Below are positions 48,726 to 60,000 of a DNA stretch of 64,000 bases, piece by piece. The notes under the pieces are model-generated. The model saw only the letters and a program-made list of their open reading frames with translations. It searched no databases and had not been told where the DNA came from. The position numbers and the translations under genes are program-made. Positions within the stretch are counted from its first letter, which is position 1. Each line of letters starts with the position of its first letter. The stretch is from Albula goreensis (Eukaryota; Chordata; Actinopteri; Albuliformes; Albulidae): the NCBI GenBank assembly GCA_022829145.1, contig CM040755.1, forward strand, positions 15,764,063-15,828,062. The letters are read 5' to 3'.

Positions 48726-51700
48726 GTGAGTATAGTCCTTCTGCTTACAGCCAAGCTGGGCGGCCTTCCATGAGGTTCTGTTGCCAAATCAGGAATGTCA
48801 AACAAAGATCATTTATTGTTGCCATTTCAGTTGTATTAGCAAAGATTCAGACATTTCTGTGAAACACTGCATCAGCACATCTTTGACTCATTCCTGTGTG
48901 TGTGGAGAAGTGCTGATACCTGCATAAGCATTACATTACTTAACTACTTAACAGTAGCTCTTGTTCTGGGAGATTTGCATAGTTCCAGAATTCTTCTCCA
49001 TTGGTACAGATGGATGTCTGCTGTGAGGTCAAGTGCCTCTCTTCAGGGGTGCAGCACCACTAAGGATTTGAGCCCACTACCACCTCATCACTCATGCACT
49101 TTCACATACTTTTGATGAGGCTACCCCTCTGTTTGAACCGGTGTGGTCAAATCTGTGGTAACATATTGGTTGTGCTGGTAACGGTTACAGCAGTCCTCCC
49201 TCCTCAGGGCGCAAGAGTGCATGTGTGCCTCCCACACATTAGGGGCCCACCCCACTCTCCGCCAGTGAATGCACTCTCTGTCTATTTAGATGCACAAAGC
49301 TGTCAGATTTGTCTTGATTAAAGTGGAAATTATGCAAGACTGGAGTGAACTCATTTACAGTCTCATCCACCCAGACCCCGTGTTTACTCTGACTGCCATC
49401 TCTGAATGCCATGGAAAAAAGTCTATTGTCACTCAGTATTAGGTACATAATCTTAGTGTTCGATGCTTAAGCTGTTTGATCTGTTGAACAGCGTAATCAT
49501 ATTCAAACATAGTGACTGTTTTTGTTATGAGGACTATGTGCTTCGAATACAGATGAGCCAGGTCAGTATTCCCTTGCTGGATATTCAAATGTGTGCCCTT
49601 GATATTTGAAGTGTTTCCATTATCAGGCTTTTAGCAGAATTTTGAAACATTTTACATTAGATCAATATAAAACGATGATTGTTTTAATAAGATAAATTAA
49701 ACATGAATACAGTCATACAGTTTTTAACAACTCTGCTGCCACAAATCTAATATAAACATGAATTGCATTTAATGTTTTTAAAGCATCTTTTATTGCAACC
49801 AAAAAAATCGAACAGAAGACTGAAATAAATATTACGGGGGTACTTGTAAAATAATTGTAATGAGCCCAGTGATAATTAATGGAAGTCAGAAAATGGCTTT
49901 AAAAAAAAAAGAAACAGTAATTGCTGTGAAGACAGAAGTACTTTAGCCACTGAGATTAATAAAAAAGAAGGATCACTGAATGTATTTATGCTGGAAAAAA
50001 CACCATTTGTATGTACCATACATTACATACAACATCTGTTTGTAACATCTGTAAATTCAAAAGAAAAACATTTGTATACAATGATGTGATGTTTAACTTT
50101 CTGGCATAGAAGTTCTGTAAAGTCTTATTAGTATCCCAACTAATTTAAAGAGCCAAAACCTTGCTGTGCAACATGGGTGCTCTGATCATTCTGCATCATT
50201 GGAACTCCTGAAATAGACATGCCAACTCTCAAATCGATGCTGTCCTTGAAACGTACGAGACCCTGTTTGGGAGAGGAAGCAAGTAATAATGAGATTGTTC
50301 CTAATTGAAATACTTAAGCGCTCATCCCCATTTCTGGAGACTGACGCCAGTTGCCGTCGCTTATGCGGATACAATTTAGCCTTTTTCCTGCAGTGGCTGT
50401 GGTGGAGGTGTAACCTTGGCCGGTGGCAGGTGAGCGCAGGGGTGAGACAGCTCAGTTTATTGGAGAAAACCAGGGGGGAGGGAGGGCAACCACAGCCAGC
50501 TCAGCAGGATGGAATAACCTCGCTGTTGTCCAATAGGTTATTGCATTACAGCACCCCATCGTTAGAGTTAGCACTCAGCTAATTAATCCTGGTAGTTTAT
50601 AATCTCTCTACCCGCCCAGTACAAGTGGAAGCAGCATAAGCTGATCTACTCCCAGGGTGCACATGTCAGGAGCTGTGATGTCATAAAGGTGGCTGTGTTC
50701 CACTTCCTGTTCTAATGAAGCCTTTGTCCTGGAGCGCACCCACACGCATGGACCATTGCGGTAGACACGGAACCCCAGAGGGCATCCGTCTCTCATTAGG
50801 GTTTCAACCGCTGCTTTATCCCACAGTCTCCCATTAGTGCTTCAATGATACAGAGGTTAATGAGGTCTGTTTCACATATTAATATTTACAGCAGCACACT
50901 GGACCTCTCTCACAGAGGAATTACAGAGAAATGTCAAAGCACGATGTGTGATTTCAAGAACCTTGCAGCTGCTGGATGTGTAGGCATTCTACAGTGCCAA
51001 ATGGAAGCATTAAATTAAGTAAGTCCAATACAGTTACTCATTTTGAAGGCCAAAGAATAAATGAAAAGTCTTGAAACCACATTTTAAGAGATGTAGTTCC
51101 CTTTTGGGCCAGTCAGGTGAGAGGTACAAGGTGAATGTGTTCAGTTGTGTCTTTGCAGAACTCATGACATCCTTCTTGACATTTTGCCATGAATCATCAA
51201 ACATTGTTGCTCACAATGGGATTGTTGCTTTTTATGAAATGAAGTGAATTTGAAGTTTCAAGTTCAGCCTTCCAAAGAAACCACAACAGAAAATGTCATA
51301 AGTTCATGTCTTTTCTGTGGAGTTTTTCAAGCTGTTAAGAGTTCAGTTCACGTTTACTGTGCGTAAGGTCCATTCCACTCGCTCTGAGTGTAGCTAATTT
51401 TCTGGTCTACACAATTGTGAGTTTAGGTGGACATTTTGGTGAAAAGTGGCACTTTGGTGTAGAAACCGTTTTCTGAAAGGCCAACATTGGCAGTCCATAT
51501 CCCAGTGAATCCCACAACTTCCCTCATCTGATGTGATCTTGCAGTGGGCCTTGATTCTCTGGCACTTCATATCATGTAGCCCTCATTATGCAGGTCCACC
51601 AGCCCACACTTGGTTTGCTGAATATAATTTCATCAGCACTTCTGTGGTGGGAAAAAGTGCATGTAATACCACCACCATCTCAAGTGGCATTTAAAGAGGA

Positions 51701-51732
51701 GTGTTTATTTATGTACTACATCTTTTGTCTAG
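48726..51732 (+). other. furin: furin intron between coding exons 3 and 4 (3,007 bp)
   Basis: Donor is GTGAGT and acceptor TCTTTTGTCTAG (AG at 51731-51732). No gene or recognisable mobile element was seen. The part around 49600-50120 is AT-rich with short A runs (10 A at 49901-49910). The short ORFs have no recognisable content. Confidence 0.85.
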
Positions 51733-51861
51733 TTCAATCCAAGCCATCGGGACTTGAATGCCAAGGAAGCCTGGGAGCAGGGCTACACAGGGGCAGGTGT
51801 CGTGGTGTCCATCCTGGATGATGGGATTGAGAAGAACCACCCTGATCTGGCTGATAATTAT
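51733..51861 (+). CDS. furin: furin coding exon 4: start of catalytic domain with catalytic Asp
   Basis: These 43 codons (residues 126-168) start FNPSHRDLNAKEAW and contain VVVSILDDGIEKNHPDL. Asp154 is the catalytic Asp of the subtilisin-type triad (human Asp153). Asp155 is the neighbouring substrate-pocket Asp, and Asp163 aligns with calcium ligand Asp162 of human furin. All key residues are intact. The first five residues (FNPSH) differ from the mammalian SGVTQ but sit in a surface-variable segment before the conserved RDLN. The donor is GTGAGT at 51862, and the exon is phase 0 at both ends. Confidence 0.97.
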
Positions 51862-51955
51862 GTGAGTTTCAGCTGTGAAAGCATTGTATTTCATGAGGAC
51901 AAAGAAAACACAACAGTTATGCCAACACCTTACATGTGTGCCTTCCTGTCCTTAG
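51862..51955 (+). other. furin: very short furin intron (94 bp)
   Basis: The donor is GTGAGT and the acceptor TGTCCTTAG. CTTAC at 51929-51933 is a plausible branch site about 22 bases before the AG. The intron has no stop in the upstream reading frame. Because 94 is not a multiple of three, retention would shift the frame and end at the TGA at 51973-51975. The size contrast with the 37.5-kb and >=12-kb introns of the same gene is striking. Confidence 0.93.
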
Positions 51956-52032
51956 GATCCGAAAGCCAGTTATGATGTGAATGACGGTGACCCAGACCCT
52001 CAGCCACGATACACACAGCTCAACGATAACAG
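51956..52032 (+). CDS. furin: furin coding exon 5: catalytic domain, calcium-binding Asp-rich segment
   Basis: The exon encodes residues 169-193 plus two bases of Arg194: DPKASYDVNDGDPDPQPRY then TQLNDN(R). Asp175, Asp180 and Asp182 align with the acidic residues 174, 179 and 181 that form a calcium site in mammalian furin. The exon ends AG before the donor GTAAGT (52033), splitting the Arg codon (phase 2). The next exon should begin by completing Arg and reading HGTRCAGE, which contains the catalytic His. I did not find that in the rest of the window. Confidence 0.96.
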
Positions 52033-54630
52033 GTAAGTCTGCTGGATGCATGTTTATGTGGTTGTGTGTGAGGGATATGTTTGAGAGTATGTGACTACAG
52101 AATTGAGGTGTGTGTTTATGTGTATAGGTGCAATCTCTTGCAAACAAGGCAAAGTGCACAAGAGATTGTGTGTTTGACTCTAAACTCATTCTCTTTTTCG
52201 CTCTCAAATGCAGCTTACTGCATCGAAGTGATGTATTTTCTTTCTAATGCAACCGATGAAACAAAAAACCTTAAATGCTATTTTTTTTAAGGCCATTTCC
52301 TTGAGAATGGACTTTGATGGATGTAGACTGCTGTGCGCTTGGTGGGACGGATCATTCTGTACACAGAAAAAAGGGGCTCAGAATAACAGAGGTTTAATGG
52401 AATGAGAGCAATCGGAACCTTGGCATGGGCCTGTGCCTATCAGCCGAAACACCATGCAGTCACCCCTGGCTCTGTTTGCACAGGGATTCTCTCCCAGTTT
52501 AGGAGGGGAACACTCAGGATTACATTTGCTTTGTAAGTCACAGTTTCGGAAGAATTTAAGTTGGCCAAGAAACAGTGTTTTCATGGCTGTCACTGGACCT
52601 GAGGCGGAGTAAAGCAGTAGCCGCTGGTTCCAGGGATCCTGGCAGGAGCTCCTGCTTCCTCTTGCACAGGGAAAATCTGCTGATCTGAGGCTCAGCAGTG
52701 GGTTAGGATGCTTATGCGGTGTGCATTTTTTTTCCCCACAAGCTTTTTAATGTTTGTTTTGAGGCTAGGCAAAGCCTTTTAATTAGTCCAATCATCACAG
52801 AGATGTGTGCTAATTTGGGCTGGCAGGGGGGGCATTAATTTGAAGTCTCCACAGTCGGGAGCCTGAACCTCCAAGCTATCTCCTTAACAGGCTGCCTCAG
52901 TGATTCGCCAGTCTACAGATGAAGCTGGAAGTGAAAGCGTATGGTCATTGGTTTTTGAGAAGCACTGCCCTGGCTTCAGGGAGCGTTCAGGGTCAGAAAA
53001 ATGAATTCAGGTGGAGCTAAAAAAAAAACAACACAGTTGCATTTATACCTGTCACCTAAAAGATCTTTTACTCATGGTGTTATTAGTTATTTATGTGATC
53101 GACTGGGTTGGCTTTCAACAGTGAAGAAAAGATTTTTTCTAAAATGATCTTTCTTCAGTATCTCAAGTCTGAATAAACTATTCTTAAATTTTAGCTTTTG
53201 CATGGTAATTATTTTATCTTGTGCTTGGTTGGCAAGGGTGAGTTTCCTCCCTTGCTGTCTACCCATGAACCATGATGCTGGTCATGGCATACTGAATAAT
53301 TTTATGGTGTGCTTATTCCTGGCAGTATAATTGAACAATAGCCAGCTAAACAAAGGCAAATATCCGTGTTTACTGCCCTATCCGGCATGAGCCATATCAG
53401 TTAATCTTCCCATTCCTCACAGAGGCTACTCCCTCGCTGCAAAATTAATGTGAAAACAGGAAACCAGCCTGAAAGAGCACAGTCGCAGACTAGTATTTGC
53501 TTTGTCGGTGAGAGAAGGGCTCAAGGGTCTTTGTGCGGCAAATCATCTGTCACCCTGAAGACTGCTGAAGCTCAGACCTGATAATTGAACAGCATTGTGT
53601 GAGCTTGTCAGAAATACTGAGCCATCTGGTATGTAGGCACAAAATACAGCAGGACATCAACCTGCACTGATGTCTGACTTCATAGAAAAAAATAAAAAGA
53701 TAGTGTAGCCAATTTGGTCACCAAATGTAATGATAAACACTTGAAACCCCTTTCCTCTTGTCTTGTTTAGGCCTTTTCATAAGTAAACTTTTAAGAGTCT
53801 CTCATTAAGTGTTTCAACAATGTGTCTGTCTTTCACATTGGCCACATGTGGCCATCTGTTAAATATTATGATAAGGACTCATAAGCATTTTCTCAAACTC
53901 ATTTCTGTATTTTTACCCTTCAGCAGTTTCTTTCAAATCTAGGCAGCACAGTTGAAGTTGGGTGTTAATCGGCTTCAGTGACTAAATTATCCAGCGGAAA
54001 TCATGGGCATTTTTGTAGTGTGTTGTAGTGGAGTAAATCTTCCAAGATTAAGTAAATGCATGAAGAAAGCAGCTTTATCCCAACGCATGAGCAGATTGTA
54101 TAATGAGTTGTTTACTACCCGGGTGTCTTGATCTCTTCCCTTTTTCACTGAAGTGATTAAATTAAATCATCAGTAAAAATTTAATGAAAGATGACAAATC
54201 TGTGGATGCTGAGAAGCATTGAAATTGGCACTGTTTTAACACACCCGAGATCTTATATTTTTGCTTTTCCCAAATCTGCTATTTTTCAGGATGCTAGCCA
54301 ACAATCCTTTTATTTTATTTTTTTCCTTTCAAAGCTAAACATGATGAGTGATGACAAGCTGAAAAAGCTTCCAGTTCGTAGTCGGTTGGAATCATCTGTC
54401 CATGGCTGAATGTTTAAAGCTTGGGCAGGCATTCGTCGAATGTGCCCAGCTGCCTGGTGGATGTGTATAGCATTACCAAGAACAGGCAGGACACGGTTCT
54501 GCATCACACTAGCACGGGCGCATCGGTGAGCAGCTTTGCTGTAGGAGTGCCCAGCAGGCAACTCTCATCCCTGACAGGCAGCCCACTAGGGCAGGGCCTG
54601 CAGAAGCTTGGGCCAGCTTTACAGTTTGCC

Positions 54631-54648
54631 TTTTTTTTTTTTTTTTTT
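54631..54648 (+). repeat. poly-T run (18)
   Basis: This T run is followed by ACCAG. No element or exon is recognised next to it. Confidence 0.9.
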
Positions 54649-56573
54649 ACCAGGTTGTGTGTTGAAACTTCACCCCCCCTCACAGCCATACCATCCCACT
54701 GCTTATCTCAGCCACTCTGGCCTGTTCCCCCTGGACCCCGGGGCCAGTGTGGGGACTGGATGGCGGGGAGCATGGAAACGTCCTGTGGGCTGTGGCTCAG
54801 TGCCCTGTAGGGAGACCAGCGCCTTGATAAAAAAGCACATCTCTGTTCACCTCCATAATGCTGCCTTTCTTCCCCATATTCCACACCAGCCAGGGCTCAT
54901 ATGAAGCAAAGACTCCCTTCAATGGAGATGTTTACCTTGGTTAACCTCTTGTTCGCCTGTGCGGTTCCTCAGCATTCTTTTTGTCCGTTGGGATTTTGAC
55001 ATATGCCAAAATATCACAGTCAGTGATACACCCATTTTTATTGCCTCTCTCTAAAAATGGAATGCTGATATGCTATATATTTAGTGGTTTAAATGTAAGG
55101 AAATTACATTTTTGCTGTATACCACACATTAGGTGGTTTTCTCTACCGTTCTGCTGAATGTCGATGCGTTGAATGCTGATACTTTTGGTGATGGATTTCT
55201 CTGCTTTTTCAGCACTGAAAGCTAGCTTGGACACAGAGGCCCACCACCCCACCCATCCTTCACCACCCAGGGTGTGTGGGGATGGCACGGCCAGAGAAAG
55301 GGGTCTTTATATCCATTTTTGCTCCCCCCACACACACACCTTATTAGTAGTGGATGTTTTCTGGCCAATTCAACATGTATGTACAAGGCTGTCAGGAGTG
55401 ATAAGCCATCACATAGTGTAAAACCTATGAAGAGGGGTTAGAGAGAGTAGACAAGTTGGCTTTTGCAGTCGGAAAACGGACCCAAGGATGTTTTCTCCAC
55501 AGGGGTCTGCTTCCAGTTGGAATTTCTTTGATGTCCAGATCCTGGCTGTCTGTAGGAGTCCTTAATGACAGCAGCTTTACTACTTGCACCCATTACTGTC
55601 CTCCTATCCAAGGCCACAGCTCACAGCAGTTCCACTTTGGTGCGCTGCTGGGTCCGTCGTTCTAATTTCTTTTATATTTATTTGCTCACAATGCATTGTG
55701 CGCTTGCAAAATCAGGAGTCAGACAGAAGGTTGTTATTTCTATGTCATAACGCTTTTAATTTCAGTATTTTTATTTGTTTTATCTACCCCCCCAAATTGG
55801 GAGGGTTGTACATCAAACCACCGGCATCTCAAATATGTTATTATTCTGGAACTCTTTTTTTAAAAATGTTTTCACTGGCAAGGACATGTATCTGTTATCT
55901 ACCTTCGAAATGAGTGCTTTGTGGATAGTTCAGTGCTGAGAGATATCTCGTTACACATTTTTGCCTGATGTTTTTGTTCCTTCAATACACAAAGAATGAA
56001 CAACTTTTTATCTGGGCTCATAATACATGGACCAGGGCACCCAGTTTCCTCATGTTCATCCCAGGACTGAGAGACACTACATTTTTTTAAATTTGTGAGG
56101 TTGCCTCAGAGAACAGTTCCTATGACTAAACACCACTATTTTCATTATTTTTTGTTGGCATATTTTATGTGTTGACTTCTGAAAGCATTTGACTCCACTT
56201 TGTGTGCTCTCTGCTACCCAGTGTTTTACTGTAATCAACCCTTCTCCATTATCCACTTGTAGTTGATAAAGTGAAGCAATACAATGTGTCTATGTGTAGC
56301 TTGGGTGTATGTGTATACAGAAAGATTATCACTGTGCTTGCCTCATTGTTCCCATAAAAAATGTATAATATTTGTCCCAAACATCTTTTAAAAAATTGAA
56401 TTAGATATTCTCATGGTTTTGCCTGTTCTTCTGGAGAATTTTTCTGTATAAATTTGATTTCTGTATAAAGTGATTATCGGTGCTAATATGACCTCCTGCT
56501 AAGGTTCTGTACTGAAACATGAAAATCTCTTTCCTTCCTTGTCTTACGAATGTGTCTGTATTCTAAAGTTTAA

Positions 56574-56623
56574 GGTTTGTCAAACCACTAAAATGCCAGG
56601 TCATTTTAGTGGTTTGACAAACC
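56574..56623 (+). repeat. perfect 22-bp inverted repeat with 6-base loop
   Basis: The left arm is 56574-56595 and the right arm 56602-56623, an exact reverse complement, with loop CCAGGT. Each arm also contains its own small palindrome (GGTTTGTCAAACC on the left, GGTTTGACAAACC on the right). The transcript would form a very stable hairpin. Possible origins are a small MITE, a template-switch mutation, or a hairpin RNA. No flanking target-site duplication is evident. Confidence 0.95.
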
Positions 56624-56999
56624 AAAATAACAGGACATTCTCAAGGAAATTCTGAAGGTTATATATGGTGCCTTATCTTTTTTATTTATATTGGTATGTG
56701 GTCAAATATAATCATGTTGATTTATTTTTCTCAAGACGCAGAGCACTTCCTGTTTCCTCAAACAGGATTATTGCATGAGTATCATCTGCAAATCCTCATA
56801 CTACATCAGCGGTATGGTCCATTTTTTGCTATATGGTGACATTCACTACATCTTTGTACAGCAGCATGCACTGTTTATAAAATGCTTTATTGTGGTCCAA
56901 GCATTTGACTTCCAATGTTACTGCTTCATTTGAAAAATTGTATAATTATTTAAAAACTAGTAAGATTCTGGGCTGACCTTTGCCTTGAGGACATTGTGT

Positions 57000-57001
<2 letters not shown>

Positions 57002-57037
<36 letters not shown>
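57002..57037 (+). repeat. poly-T run (36), the longest in the window
   Basis: Thirty-six uninterrupted T are followed by AAATTGG. The length suggests a young slippage-prone tract or the tail of an antisense retroposon. I do not recognise an element body in the following bases. Confidence 0.9.
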
Positions 57038-57042
<5 letters not shown>

Positions 57043-60000
57043 GGTTTATATTAGGATATTGGACCATCCTTCAAGAAGGAAAGCCTCCCATTTGTTGAAA
57101 GATGGAGGTTGAAAATTATGTGGCAGCCATCAACATCATCCTTTTTTTATGAAATCACTGGAGTAGTCATGAGAATATGGGAATGTTTAGAAGAAACAAT
57201 GTTCTCACCATTGGGTGGCCAGAAATGGCTGTGTATTCCTTGGCTGTAATTCTAATATGCAGAGAGAATCAGCCCCAGTGACTTTTATGAGATAGCTGCC
57301 CATTCCTTAGAAGATCTCCTGCCATGTTTAATACTTGGGAACAGGCATTGTGGGTTGAATGTATACTCTGACATTCTCAAAGCATAAACCCATCCAGACA
57401 TAAGAGAAAGAGTAAACAGCCACTCATTAGACCATAACAAACCTTCTGTTGTTCAGAAGTCAAGCTTTTCACCAGATAATGCACTGTTGTGTTCTGCGTT
57501 GGTACAAGCAACTTACACTGTTGCCATAAATATCAGTTTTGTGAGGCTCACAACCTACTTTTTTATTGAGGTTAACTCACAGGTTTGCATTGACTTCTCT
57601 GGTAATTTTTGATTGTTGATTAGGCTTTTTGCAACTATCCTCTTAAGTGTCTTTTTACCCCAGTAGGTAACCTCTGCAGCCCCTATGTATTTGTCTTACA
57701 GTTTTTGCTTCACTGCAGTATGTTGTCCTAATTTTCAAAACAGTGTTTCCCTTTATTTAGTATTGCCATTTCTGTGACTGATGCACCTCAAATTCAGTGC
57801 TATGTCAGCTTTTTTCAAAGTCTGCTGCATCTCTCATGTTGCTCTTGAAACTCGTCCATACAAAACTTATAATTGTGTTTTATAGCAGAAATGTATCGCA
57901 ATTAGTGTTAATCAATTCAGAGATGTTCTCTGCCACCCTGCCTGGACATTAAACATTTAGCAAAATGCTTAACAGAAATGAAACACTGAATTTAGACCCT
58001 GTCAGCTGAGCTACAGAGCTTGAGGATAGCGAAATTGCTCTGTGGCATTTTTTCAATCTGCTGTTTCTCAAACAAGAGGCACAGATTCACATGATAACCC
58101 TAAAGTTAGAACCAAGGCAAGGATATGTTTTACAGTGCCTCGAGAAGGAAAAAGTTGCTATAAACTGTCCCGTTTCTGAAGTGAACTCAGTAACTCTGCT
58201 TGTTTAGCAATGCAGGGAAAACTGTCACTACAGTCACCTGTAGTTCAGTCCCATGTTGGCTTACTTGTTATGCAGCAAGTGTCTCATAGACATGTCAACA
58301 GCTGCATGGTGACACAACAAGTTCCTTTGTACAAGCACTCCTTTCTGTAAGAAGAATCACCCTGAAATCAATTAATTCAAGCCCTGCAATCAGAATGTAA
58401 TCCATCTCTCTGTGAAGGAAAGCTGGAGGCATGTGATTGACTGGTGGAACAGTGATTTGAAATTAGTTCTGAAATTCCCAAAAGGAGAACTGCCTGCCAA
58501 GGAATAATATATGCAATGTTTCTGAACAATGATTATATGAGCATATTCATTGGAAAAAAGAAAGAGGGCTTGCCACATTGAAATCACATTTTGGGTTTAC
58601 ATCAGATCACCTCCTTAGAAACCTGTGAAAGATTGATTTGCTCACCATGATAGGTTCAGCAAGTCAATATTGCTGGTAATGGCTCTAATCAGAGTATTCA
58701 TTAGTGCTTTATTTCTGTCTCTTCTATCAGAGTGACCACCATGCTATTTGAGCACAGCAAAATTACTGAAGAGTGTACCAGTAGTTAAGTACCAACAACA
58801 CAAGCTTGTAGAGGAAGTAGGAGCATTACAGCTATGATGGTCTCTTAGATTAGTCCGCCTTTCTACCACCCCCACTCCCTGCTACCCTCTCCCTTCCGGT
58901 ATTCCTGTCACTCTGCATTTCTTTGTGTGCAGATGTGTCCGATCTGACATAAAGGTTGCTGGTGCCAAGTGGCATTTGGAAAGAGACATTATCTATGCAG
59001 GCCGTCTACCCGTCACGCACACTGACAATACTTAGCGAAATACAGGCAGGGGAAATGCTTGGGCTGGGCATCAGGAGGCAGGTATTTTCTGCTGCTCTCA
59101 GGTGAAGCTCGCTCCATGACATGAATCCCTGTCTCTCATGCATGCAGTACAGCACAGAGCATGTCCTGCCTGCCCACATTTCCTTTGCTGCTGCCATGGG
59201 GTAAGCTGGGTAAAATCATGATGCGAGTCTAATTAATCCATAACACTGTACATATATGCTGAATATTTTTATTAGTTGTTTCGGCCATTTAATTTCACGT
59301 CCTGCTGTACCTTAGAATTATTTTATTTAATCATGCATTCATTGCCCATACTATCTCATGGTAAACAAAGACCTTACACTTCTATAAACAGATATTTAAC
59401 TTTTTAACAACTTCACTTAATTGCTGAGTACATGTTCCCCAGTAGAATTGGTATAGATGTTGCCCAAAGACGTTATTGGAATTAGGCCAGAGTACTGGCC
59501 TTCGTTTGCTTGTGTTTTGAACTGCTATTTGAAATGGCCAAACCTCTTGCCTTTCAAAGAAATTCTGCAACTCGGTGATAAATGGACAAAGTCCCTAGGC
59601 TGGTGTTGGCAAGTTTCCAGCCTTCAGAAATGATTTCTCTCTGTGCTATTGATATACTTAATGTAAAGAGAAGACAAAGTGGGAGGACCTTGTGCCAAAC
59701 CACTCAATATCCCTCTAAAGTGCTTGAAAACAAATACCTCCTATCCAAAAAGAGCCAAGTCAGGGACTGTACTTCTACAGTTGGCATTCAGGTAGTGGTG
59801 TAAATGGCATTTCCTGGAAAATACATTTTTGCCACATTTATTTTAACTGTTGCATATAACTTGGATGCATCCATATTGGCCAATTTCCTATGGAAATGCT
59901 GTACATGTGTTGAAGCTGATGTACATGCACCATGGTTTTATTTGTGGTAGATGTTTCTGTGAGCTTGGTTAGTTTGGTTTTAGTGCCTCAATTCAGATAG

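Noticed and set aside
58132..58160. TACAGTGCCTCGAGAAGGAA, slightly like a Tc1/mariner end
   Set aside because: There are too many mismatches after the first ten bases, no inverted partner and no transposase remnant.
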